DNA from: Vibrio porteresiae DSM 19223
GTDB taxonomy: Bacteria; Pseudomonadota; Gammaproteobacteria; Enterobacterales; Vibrionaceae
NCBI RefSeq assembly: GCF_024347055.1
Contig: NZ_AP024896.1
Location: 1,054,001 to 1,118,000 of the forward strand
DNA length: 64,000 nt
Direction of reading: 5' to 3'
Every line of letters begins with the position of its first letter. Positions within the stretch are counted from its first letter, which is position 1. A model generated the notes under the pieces. It was given only the letters and a program-made list of their open reading frames with translations, did not search any database and was not told the origin of the DNA. The position numbers and the translations under genes are program-made. This document shows positions 53,396-61,415 of this stretch, piece by piece.

Positions 53396-54346
53396 TTAAA
53401 CCACTTTGTTGCGAATCAACAGAGACAAGAAATAGGCCCCGCCGACAAAATTGATCACGACGCTCAAGGTCGTACCGAAATTGAACACTTTTTCAATCAC
53501 CCACTGCCCTGAGAGCAGCGCACACACTGACATCGCCGAACACGCAATCAACAGCGTACGATGGCGATAGGTATGAAACCATTCGCGGGTTAAGTTCGTT
53601 ACCAGTAAGCCAAAGAACATCACTGGCCCCACTAGCGCGGTTGAGATAGAAATGAGCACCGCACTGAGCAGCAGCACATTACGCGTCGCTCGATGCACAT
53701 CCACCCCTAAACTGATGGCGTTGTCTTGGTCGAGCCAAAACACATCCAGAGTTCGGTGCATGCGATACAGCACTATCGCAACGCCAATCAAAAGTGGTGT
53801 GGTGAGATAGACCAAATCAACATTCACGTTGTTAAAGCTGGCGAACATATTGCCCTGTAAGGTGGCAAAGTCGTTCGGGTCCATCAACATGGTAATAAAC
53901 GATGACATGTTGCCAAACAGCGCACCCAAAATAACGCCCAGCAGTAATAACACCATCAAATTGCGCGATTTCCCGCGAAAATAGAACGAGAACAGAAACA
54001 GCGAGAAACTGAGCATCGCCACAACGGAGATCGAAAAATTGGCATACGCATTGACTGAGTAGAAACTCATCCCGCCGAATATCGCCACTACCAGTGTTTG
54101 CGTCAGCATATAAAGAGAATCAAATCCCATGATGCTTGGCGTTAAAATGCGGTTGTTGGTGATGGTTTGAAACGCCATGGAAGACTGCGCAATCGCGATC
54201 CCTGCCAACGTCATCGCCAACACTTTAGGCACACGCCGTGACAAAAAGTACGAATAGTTATGGGCGTTAAGTCCAATGCAGATAAACAGCGCCGCAAACA
54301 AAAGCGACACCAATACCAGCACAATCAGTTTACTTCTATCCTGCAT
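53396..54346 (-). CDS. vctG: Iron-siderophore ABC transporter permease
   Basis: A 316-residue FecCD-family permease with about nine helices. Visible motifs are VPKVLAMTLAGIAIAQSSMA, NRILTPSIMGFDSLY, and LVGPVMFFGLLVTNLTRE. Its start overlaps the preceding permease stop by 11 bases. Confidence 0.9.
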   Translation of the reverse strand: MQDRSKLIVLVLVSLLFAALFICIGLNAHNYSYFLSRRVPKVLAMTLAGIAIAQSSMAFQTITNNRILTPSIMGFDSLYMLTQTLVVAIFGGMSFYSVNAYANFSISVVAMLSFSLFLFSFYFRGKSRNLMVLLLLGVILGALFGNMSSFITMLMDPNDFATLQGNMFASFNNVNVDLVYLTTPLLIGVAIVLYRMHRTLDVFWLDQDNAISLGVDVHRATRNVLLLSAVLISISTALVGPVMFFGLLVTNLTREWFHTYRHRTLLIACSAMSVCALLSGQWVIEKVFNFGTTLSVVINFVGGAYFLSLLIRNKVV

Positions 54347-55274
54347 TGCGCTGCCCTCTAAGAATCAACACCACAAAGGTGATACCACCAAAAATACTAA
54401 TGATCATTGAGATAGGCATTTCATACGGGTAAATAATCACGCGACCAAGCAAGTCACACAGCAGCACAAGCAGCGCGCCACAAACTGCGGTTATCGGAAT
54501 ATTGCGTCGCAAATTATCACCATAGAAACTGCTGACCAGGTTAGGCACGATCAAACCAAGAAATGGCAATTGCCCCACGATCATCACCACAGTAGCTGAG
54601 GTCATCGAGACCAGTGAGACACCAATGATCAGCACTTGTTGGTAGTTAAGCCCAAGGTTGACTGCAAAATCTTTACCCATGCCCACTGCAGAAATACGCG
54701 CGGCATACAGGTAACTAAAGAGGGCTATCGGCAACGCAATGTAAAGCAGCTCATAATCGCCTTTTAAGAGGTTGGCAAAGTTGGCTTCCCCCCACCCCAT
54801 GAGGTTTTGCACGGCATCGTATTTGTACGCGAGAAAGGTGGCCGCCGAAGAGACGACATTGCCGAAAATGATCCCGATCAGAGGAACTAAGATGGCGTTT
54901 TTAAATTGGATTCGGTTGATGAACTGGACAAAGACCCAGGTGCCAGCCATCGAGGTAGCGAAGATAACCCAAAGGTTGTTGCCATCGCCAAAGAACACCA
55001 AACTGAGCACGTAACCAAGCATGGCACATTCAATCGTGCCAGAGGTAGAAGGCGCAGCAAAACGGTTTTGGCTGATCTGCTGCATGATGAGGCCCGCAAT
55101 ACTTAAGCCAGCTCCCGCCAATAAAATAGCCAGTAGCCTCGGAACGCGACTGGTAATAAACAGCTGCCATGCCATCGCATCGGCTTCAAATAGGTTGCCA
55201 ACAGAGACCTGTCCAACCCCAACAAAGAGCGAAGCGACACTGACTAGAATAAGTGCCGACAATAACTTTTTCAC
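54336..55274 (-). CDS. vctD: Iron-siderophore ABC transporter permease
   Basis: A 312-residue FecCD-family permease starting at GTG (55274). Motifs include SRVPRLLAILLAGAGLSIAG, NRFAAPSTSGTIECAMLG, VGQLPFLGLIVPNLVSSFYG and the C-terminal YPYEMPISMIISIFGGITF. It forms the channel with the VctG-type subunit. Confidence 0.9.
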   Translation of the reverse strand: MKKLLSALILVSVASLFVGVGQVSVGNLFEADAMAWQLFITSRVPRLLAILLAGAGLSIAGLIMQQISQNRFAAPSTSGTIECAMLGYVLSLVFFGDGNNLWVIFATSMAGTWVFVQFINRIQFKNAILVPLIGIIFGNVVSSAATFLAYKYDAVQNLMGWGEANFANLLKGDYELLYIALPIALFSYLYAARISAVGMGKDFAVNLGLNYQQVLIIGVSLVSMTSATVVMIVGQLPFLGLIVPNLVSSFYGDNLRRNIPITAVCGALLVLLCDLLGRVIIYPYEMPISMIISIFGGITFVVLILRGQRNAG

Positions 55275-55351
55275 ATAAGCCCCAAAACATTTAATCCCAT
55301 CTTTTAAGCAAAATGAGCCGAAACGGAAAGTACCGTTTCGGCCAAATTCAC

Positions 55352-56263
55352 TTACTGAACTTTTGTGACTTTTTGCATGTCTGCAATCATCTGCTCAGTG
55401 GCTTTCACCCCTGAAATACCTAAATACCAAGCATTTAGGTCTAGATAGGTCATGCGATTTTGTTTGTAAGCCTGTGTCGCTTTCACCAAATCGTTTTCAA
55501 ACTCTTCATGAGTGTGACTTACGCCTTTGTTCACCAACTTGTCGCGGTCGATGATAAACAGTGTTTGCGGATTATTTTCACGAATAAACTCGTAAGAGAT
55601 CAGGTCACCGTGACGGTTGTTTGCTTTCACAGGCACAGTTTCTTTAAAACCAAAATCTTCGTAAATAGAAGAGAAGCGCGATTTATCACCGAACGTGCTG
55701 AGGTTACCGCCAGAAGAAAGTACCGTCATCGCATTCACCTTATGTGAATGGTTGTATTGGTAAATGGCTTTAATATTGCCATCGAGTTTGGCAATTTCTG
55801 CGTCGACTTTCGGTTCGATATTGAAAATCTTACCCAGGTTACGCCACTGTTCTTGGGTGTTTTTCCAGTAATCAGTCGTTTCTGGGTTACCAAAAACCAC
55901 TGTTGGTGCGATTTTAGACAACTCGTCATAAGAAGAAGCGGCACGTGGCCCCACAATGATCAGGTCAGGCTGCTCGTTATAAATGGCTTCAAAATCGGGC
56001 TCGAACAGTGAACCAGCGGAACCGTATTGGTCGCTTTTGTATTTTTGCAGAAAATCAGGCATGAAACCGACTTTCGACACCGCAACTGGCTTGATGCCAA
56101 AGCTGTCTATAGCATCTAATGCGCCAATACCAATCACTACGACGCGCTTTGGACTCTGTTCAACCGTCGTTTCACCGAGTTGGTGTTTAACGGTAACCGT
56201 TGCGGCGTGGCTAGCAAAAGAAGCGAGTAAACCCAGCATAACAACGCTAGTAGAGACTTTCAT
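55352..56263 (-). CDS. vctP: Periplasmic siderophore-binding protein
   Basis: A 303-residue cluster A-II binding protein with a signal peptide cut near FASHAA. It shows TVEQSPKRVVVIGIGALDAI, FEPDFEAIYNEQPDLIIVGP and a long bridging helix in the middle. It is the first gene of the vct operon and lies behind a Fur box. It captures ferric catecholates in the periplasm. Neither a TonB-dependent receptor nor siderophore synthesis genes are seen in the window. Confidence 0.92.
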   Translation of the reverse strand: MKVSTSVVMLGLLASFASHAATVTVKHQLGETTVEQSPKRVVVIGIGALDAIDSFGIKPVAVSKVGFMPDFLQKYKSDQYGSAGSLFEPDFEAIYNEQPDLIIVGPRAASSYDELSKIAPTVVFGNPETTDYWKNTQEQWRNLGKIFNIEPKVDAEIAKLDGNIKAIYQYNHSHKVNAMTVLSSGGNLSTFGDKSRFSSIYEDFGFKETVPVKANNRHGDLISYEFIRENNPQTLFIIDRDKLVNKGVSHTHEEFENDLVKATQAYKQNRMTYLDLNAWYLGISGVKATEQMIADMQKVTKVQ

Positions 56264-56320
56264 ACAAATTCCCCTGATTAAATGGTGCAGATAGATACCT
56301 AAGTCAAATAGAATAGATTC

Positions 56321-56342
56321 TGATACTTATTCTCATTTATCA
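56321..56342. promoter_or_regulatory. Fur box upstream of vctP
   Basis: TGATA...TATCA arms bound an AT-rich core containing ATTCTCATTTAT; on the minus strand the 19-base Fur consensus is matched at about 13 positions. It lies 58 bases before the vctP start, implying iron repression. The remaining 56343-56658 contains no supported gene. Confidence 0.7.
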
Positions 56343-56658
56343 GGGTACTATACCCGCCACTATGTACTGTCGCAACAGGATTCATAAGCTTTTGCTATCC
56401 GATTGGATGGAAAATCGCCATAGCGTTCCAAAACTGGAACAGAACAGTCTCTGGGTTCGAACAGAGCAGAAGAATCGGAAGCAATAACACGTAAATTACG
56501 TTGTTTAATCGAAGATTTGCTGAGGAGAACAAAAAAGTACGCCACTACTTTCCGAATATGGAACAAGTTTCCGAATATGGAACAAGCCAGCGAGGCTGGC
56601 TTGTTGCGGGTAACTTTATCTATATTTGTCTATCGCTATCGCGACAACCTCTATCGAC

Positions 56659-57441
56659 TTACGCGCAAGTCGCAAGGGGTTCAATTTGGTAGCGAGTTAA
56701 CTGGCAGTCTTGCACATGAATAATGGACTGTGGCTCAATCATATTCCAACCAGCGCAATTCTCTAAAGGTTCAGAGGCCATGATCATGCCGCGTTCGCAG
56801 CACTTGGTAAACACTGTTGGTGGCTGCGCATCACTGCTGTAACGAACCACCCAAAAGCATTGACCATCGGAAATACACATCGACGCTTTGAACGGAAGCT
56901 GAATGCCACGCACTGCCATCGCATGTTCAATTTCGCTGATCGTAACTTGAATTGCACGCACTGGGTTATCACGTAAGCCGTTCTTGAGCATCATCAAAAA
57001 GATCAGTTCACTGTCGGTGGTGCCAATGCGTTTCACGTAGAGATCTTCCGGTAATTGACGTTCAAGGCAACATTTTACCTTTTCAAATTCACCAATTTGG
57101 CCGTTGTGCAAAAACATCCATTGCTCATCGATAAAAGGATGGCAGTTCGAACGCGACACTTGAGTGCCAGTTGATGAACGGACATGCGCCATAAAACGGT
57201 GCGATTTGATGTGATGCGCTAGTGAGCGCAAGTTATCATCGCTCCACGCCGGCAACACTTCATGAAACTGTCCAGGGGTTTCACGCCCTTCGTTATACCA
57301 ACCTAAACCAAATCCATCGGCGTTAACGCGAGTGACCGCTTTACGCGCTTCTAAGCTTTGATGAACAAGGGAATGCTCAGGCTCATAAATGAGTTGATCT
57401 AAATAAATAGGACTGCCCTGATAGGCAAGCCAACGGCACAT
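56659..57441 (-). CDS. Class II glutamine amidotransferase (YafJ/EgtC-like)
   Basis: A 260-residue Ntn hydrolase. The nucleophile Cys2 follows the initiator Met directly (MCRWLAYQG), which also fixes the start. Further family features are NADGFGLGWYN, FMAHVRSSTG, NCHPFIDEQWMFLHNGQIG and GTTDSELIF. It should release ammonia from glutamine or act as a gamma-glutamyl hydrolase; there is no fused synthase domain and the natural substrate is unknown. Confidence 0.88.
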   Translation of the reverse strand: MCRWLAYQGSPIYLDQLIYEPEHSLVHQSLEARKAVTRVNADGFGLGWYNEGRETPGQFHEVLPAWSDDNLRSLAHHIKSHRFMAHVRSSTGTQVSRSNCHPFIDEQWMFLHNGQIGEFEKVKCCLERQLPEDLYVKRIGTTDSELIFLMMLKNGLRDNPVRAIQVTISEIEHAMAVRGIQLPFKASMCISDGQCFWVVRYSSDAQPPTVFTKCCERGMIMASEPLENCAGWNMIEPQSIIHVQDCQLTRYQIEPLATCA

Positions 57442-57655
57442 GATGATTTCCCAAAAATAACGACAACTGTCGACAATAAAGCACGTTTAAAGACGAGTAG
57501 CAATATCACACATAAAAATTATTAATAAGTTATAACATTATGGAATATAGACTGTATTGATTAGGCTTCGGCCTGTAAACCGGAGCCACTATACAAAGGC
57601 GTTGATTATCCCCATTGACAGAATATCCTCCTGCATCTGGCGTAAAGAGCATAGT

Positions 57656-57688
57656 AAAAAGCTGGGTATTAAACCCAGCTTTTTTTAT
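57656..57688. terminator. Terminator downstream of the HAMP receptor gene
   Basis: GCTGGGT/ACCCAGC with flanking A and T runs and a five-base loop, bidirectional in form. It lies about 60 bases beyond the leftward stop. The stretch from 57442 to 57655 holds no supported gene. Confidence 0.85.
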
Positions 57689-57747
57689 TAGAGAATCTCG
57701 TTTTATAAGAAAAATTTCTATCAACCCCATAATGGTCGGTTATTTTC

Positions 57748-59394
57748 TTACAAGCGGAAGTTACCTACTAGCTTGTCTAGCTCACCCGAGACATTGCGCA
57801 AACTACGGCTTGCATCGTTCAGTTGCTCAGCGATGTCGGTGGTTTCCATGGTCAATTGGTTGATGTCTTCTACGTTGCGGTTGATGTCTTCTACCACCGT
57901 AGATTGTTCTTCGGTGGCGGTAGCCACTTGAATATTTTGATCACTGATCTGGTTGATGTTGGAGTTAATGAGATCAAGCGATTCCGCTGCTTTGTCTGCC
58001 ATATCCACGACAAGTTTGCTCTGCTGACGACCATTTTCCATAGCGCTCACAGCACGTTTTGATTCCACTTGCAGTTTATCGATGACTTTTTGGATCTCTT
58101 CCGTTGATTGAGCAGAACGGCTTGCCAAGGTGCGCACTTCGTCTGCAACGACCGCAAAGCCTCTGCCCTGTTCGCCAGCGCGGGCAGCTTCAATCGCCGC
58201 GTTCAACGCTAGCAAGTTGGTTTGTTCGGAAATACTACGAATGGTATCCAAGGTAGCGCTGATAACGTTAACTTGGGCTGCCAGAGAATCCACCACTTGG
58301 TTGGTATCAACTAAGTCGTTAGACAACTCTTCAATTTGCACACGAGCAGAAATCACCACATCACGACCATCACCCGAACGTTGAGTAGCCTCTTTGGCTA
58401 AATCCGCGGCTTGAGCGGCATTGCCGGCAATTTCACTGACCGTTGCACCCAGTTCATGGATTGCAGTAGCGACTTGAACCGTACGGTCGCGCTGCGCGGT
58501 ACAGTTTTTCTGCGTGTGGCGCGCGCGATCTGCCACATCCGATGCCATAGTCGCTAGCTCTCTTGAGTTGGCCGCTACTTGGTCAATCGACAGATGCACT
58601 TTTTTAATGAATTCGTTAAAGCTATCCCCAATGTCCGTTAGCTCATCACTGCCACCGAGCTCAACACGCGAGCGCAGCGACAACGTTTTCGCCGCTTCAC
58701 CCATGGTGTTTTTCAGAACCGTCACGCGGTGACGCAGGTTAGCCACTATCACCCAAGAGGTGATGATGGAGATAATCAAACCAATCACGATGATCGCAAT
58801 TTGCTGGGTACGGCCGGAGAGGTATTCGTTGTTACTGCGTTGGTTTTGCTGTTCTGCTTGACCAAGCAAATCGTTAAGCAGTTGACCAGAGGCTTTACGC
58901 ATCACACCATAGGTTTTGGCGTAATGGTCTTTGTAAATCTGTTTGGCGGTATCGATGTCATTTTTTTCAAACGCTTCTAACATCGGGTTTAATTCATCAC
59001 GCACCATGGCTTCGAATTGATTACGAATCTCTTCAGCACGCGCCTTAAGTTTGGGGTCAACTTGGGCAGACACCGCACTTTCCATTGCTTGACGCATTTC
59101 AGGAATATCTTCAGTGCGCGCTTCTTTAACGCGAGTTAACACCCCTTTTTCATCTTTAAGCGACGTTTCTTGCAGTAGCATCATGTCAATGCCGACACGC
59201 ATGCGCGGGATGCGAGAGGCAGCCTCGGCAACGGCTCGCATTGGTGATGCTGTATTAAGGTAGAGTTCTTCTGCACGATGTTGCATCGATGACATGGTCA
59301 TCAAGCTTGCAACAGCGACAGCAATAGAGGCGATACACGGAATGGCGACCGCGATGATTAAACGAGATCGTAGGGTCAAATGATTAATGAACAT
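57748..59394 (-). CDS. Methyl-accepting chemotaxis protein
   Basis: A 548-residue receptor with a membrane helix at ~10-32, a helical periplasmic domain to ~195, a second helix at ~197-217 and a HAMP domain. The signalling region has hairpin SEQTNLLALNAAIEAARAGE and GRGFAVVADEVRTLA. The sensor is of the four-helix-bundle kind (PMRAVAEAASRIPRMRVGID). The ligand is unknown. Confidence 0.94.
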   Translation of the reverse strand: MFINHLTLRSRLIIAVAIPCIASIAVAVASLMTMSSMQHRAEELYLNTASPMRAVAEAASRIPRMRVGIDMMLLQETSLKDEKGVLTRVKEARTEDIPEMRQAMESAVSAQVDPKLKARAEEIRNQFEAMVRDELNPMLEAFEKNDIDTAKQIYKDHYAKTYGVMRKASGQLLNDLLGQAEQQNQRSNNEYLSGRTQQIAIIVIGLIISIITSWVIVANLRHRVTVLKNTMGEAAKTLSLRSRVELGGSDELTDIGDSFNEFIKKVHLSIDQVAANSRELATMASDVADRARHTQKNCTAQRDRTVQVATAIHELGATVSEIAGNAAQAADLAKEATQRSGDGRDVVISARVQIEELSNDLVDTNQVVDSLAAQVNVISATLDTIRSISEQTNLLALNAAIEAARAGEQGRGFAVVADEVRTLASRSAQSTEEIQKVIDKLQVESKRAVSAMENGRQQSKLVVDMADKAAESLDLINSNINQISDQNIQVATATEEQSTVVEDINRNVEDINQLTMETTDIAEQLNDASRSLRNVSGELDKLVGNFRL

Positions 59395-59677
59395 GCAGAA
59401 ATCCTTGTTGTTCGAGACAATTATTGTTGTTCTTTTATTGCTCTAAATTATAAGCACCCGAGCCCATAGCAACAATCAAACAATGCAAATTATTTGCGAT
59501 CAGAATCTCTTTTTATTAGCAAAAATGGATGAAATAAAAAATCTATAAAATTAATTAGTTACCAAACTTTTTACCCTCACCACAAATCACTGTTCATTTG
59601 TTCAATAAGAATTACTTTACGTCATAAAAAACATAAAAATCATGGCTATATAACAACTATTTAACACAACTCCTATT

Positions 59678-59947
59678 TTATAAAATTGTGTTATTCATCA
59701 CAGTTATAACTAGGCAAATGGCGGCGATACTGCCCATAAACGCCCTTTCAACTCGCACATGATGGCGAAGATGATTAAAGATAGGTGCTAAGACAAATAG
59801 CACAACTAAAGCGGGTAACGCATTTTGTGGCTGAAATGCAAACGCAGCAAACAGCACACCAGCGGCAATAGCAATTCGCATTGGAGTGAGTTTCAATTTA
59901 AACCCAAGTGCAATCGCAAAAACAATCATGACAGTGAGTGGCAGCAT
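59678..59947 (-). CDS. Small Fur-controlled membrane protein
   Basis: An 89-residue protein with three or four hydrophobic segments (MLPLTVMIVFAIALGFKL, MRIAIAAGVLFAAFAF, ALPALVVLFVLAPIF, FMGSIAAICLVITVM) and a His/Arg-rich loop LRHHVRVERAF. No family is recognised. A Fur box sits only 15 bases upstream of the ATG, which is the main functional clue: it should be made when iron is scarce. The ~280 bases between its stop and the next receptor gene (59395-59677) show nothing else. Confidence 0.65.
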   Translation of the reverse strand: MLPLTVMIVFAIALGFKLKLTPMRIAIAAGVLFAAFAFQPQNALPALVVLFVLAPIFNHLRHHVRVERAFMGSIAAICLVITVMNNTIL

Positions 59948-59961
59948 AACAACCTCTATTT

Positions 59962-59980
59962 GATATTAATTCTCATTATC
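59962..59980. promoter_or_regulatory. Fur box of the small membrane protein gene
   Basis: GATATTAATTCTCATTATC matches 15 of 19 positions of the consensus GATAATGATAATCATTATC. It lies immediately upstream of the leftward ATG at 59947. Confidence 0.75.
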
Positions 59981-60170
59981 ATGAATAATAGCGAGTCGAT
60001 GACCACCTTGCAAGCAGGGACAACAAATAAAAATCACGTTATCTCACAGTCCAGTGCTCTTTTTCAGCCATGCCTTTTGCCATAAAGCGATAGCGCTGCT
60101 GCTCGCCCTTTACCAGTACATCGGTTATAGTTCGCAGCGAAGCAAAGAATAACGATAAAGAGACAATACG

Positions 60171-60476
60171 TTGAAAACGCCTTGTAAAGCAGCATGTAAA
60201 AATAGTGGTGGAATCTGCTCTGGTTGCCATCGCACCATTAACGAAATTATTGGCTGGCGCGACAGCAGTGAAGAGCAGCGCCAACAGATCATGGATACCT
60301 TAGCGGGCGTCTCTTCCACTCACACCTGCCCTGCTTGCCATCAGCCAGCACATTGTGACTTAGCCGCAGGAAAATCGACTTGCTGGTGTTTTGATTTGGA
60401 AGAACGAGAAGCTGCCGATACTGGCAGTGAGCTGTGTTTGTGTCGAGCTTGTTTGGAAAAGCAGCCGCTTTTATAA
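60171..60476 (+). CDS. Cysteine-rich protein, DUF1289-like plus CWC domain
   Basis: A 101-residue protein starting at TTG with AAAGAGA upstream. The N-terminal part PCKAACKNSGGICSGCHRT followed by EIIGW is DUF1289-like (four Cys plus the W). The C-terminal part CPACHQPAHCDLAAG and CWCFDLE is the cysteine-rich CWC motif. At least eleven cysteines suggest zinc or Fe-S binding. Both halves are normally found as separate small proteins, so this is a fusion. Confidence 0.78.
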   Translation: MKTPCKAACKNSGGICSGCHRTINEIIGWRDSSEEQRQQIMDTLAGVSSTHTCPACHQPAHCDLAAGKSTCWCFDLEEREAADTGSELCLCRACLEKQPLL

Positions 60477-60542
60477 CCAATGGGCGATAACATCGCGGGC
60501 TTAACACTCATCAGATAACAACAACCATAAAAATGATCCATA

Positions 60543-60577
60543 AAAAATGGCCGCGCAATGCGGCCATTTCTCTTTTT
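60543..60577 (+). terminator. Terminator after the cysteine-rich protein gene
   Basis: AAATGGCCGC and GCGGCCATTT form a 10-base stem with a five-base loop, followed by CTCTTTTT. Confidence 0.85.
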
Positions 60578-60625
60578 AGTTTGATCATAGTGAGATGCAG
60601 TGTGGCTGCGCTCTCACATCAATCA

Positions 60626-60970
60626 TTAGCGAATCTTTAAAGCTTGTCCGTCAAAACGAACCCCATCCCACCCATGAATCATAAATTGACGAATGTTTTG
60701 GTGGTTGGTGCCTTGTGGGTCTTGCAGCACTTCGTCGCGATAGAAAGCGCCAAAACAGGCTAAGGTCGCGTCAACACTTAATTTATGCAGTGCCGCAAAG
60801 GAAAAAATCTTGCAAGAACCGTTATTTTGGTCAGCTAAGTTCACTTGCTCACCATTGCTAAATCCGGTTGGGGTGAAAACGTAATTTTCATCAATAGTCG
60901 CGATCACGTTTTGAAATTCAATCTGTTCAGGGTCAGTCGCCAACTGCTGAATAAGTGTGTCCAGTTCCAT
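60626..60970 (-). CDS. HopJ type III effector family protein
   Basis: A 114-residue protein; AAGGAT before the ATG at 60970 selects this start over an upstream in-frame one. The whole length fits the HopJ family: IATIDENYVFTPTGFSNGEQ, NGSCKIFSFA and CFGAFYRDEVL. Despite the family name, homologues are widespread in non-pathogenic gammaproteobacteria and are not known to be secreted in Vibrio. Function is open. Confidence 0.85.
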   Translation of the reverse strand: MELDTLIQQLATDPEQIEFQNVIATIDENYVFTPTGFSNGEQVNLADQNNGSCKIFSFAALHKLSVDATLACFGAFYRDEVLQDPQGTNHQNIRQFMIHGWDGVRFDGQALKIR

Positions 60971-61415
60971 AATATCCTTGGTATTTTGTGTTGAGTCGCG
61001 TGCCAGTGTAAACAGATTTGCCACTGGAGAAAAGGCTCTTCCTAACAACGTGCTTCAGAAACGTTATTCACATCAAGCATATGACCTAACTGATACGCCA
61101 AACACTTTTGACCAAAATTCCATCCACGGCGTTTGGTGTTTTTCTATCCTTGTCTACACTTAACCAATATGTATGTGTTTGCATTAAAGAGAAAAAAGGC
61201 CTTACCAAGGGTCTGGCTGTTGAGTACCTTACCAAGAAATGCCGTTATCTATTCGCTTTATGTATTAACCAGTTAATAGATATCAATAAGTTAGTAGAGA
61301 TTAAGGGATTGTCATCACCCGAGTGTCATTATTCCATTTGCTTTAAGCAACTCGAAGCGTGACTCGGACTAGCAAAAAATAAAGGTAAGTTATACCAAGG
61401 GGCGTCAGGTTAACA
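60971..61415. other. Intergenic region, no gene seen
   Basis: About 445 bases between divergent genes. The short frames here lack ribosome-binding sites or any recognisable motif. It presumably contains the promoters of the HopJ and NIT-receptor genes. Confidence 0.45.

Noticed and set aside
57530..57730. A 66-residue leftward frame spanning a terminator
   Set aside because: It reads through the strong terminator at 57656-57688 and has no supporting motif.
60626..60970. Evidence of a type III secretion locus from the HopJ-family name
   Set aside because: No secretion apparatus or chaperone genes are nearby and the family is widespread in non-pathogens.
61108..61362. An 84-residue frame before the NIT receptor
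   Set aside because: No ribosome-binding site and no recognisable features.
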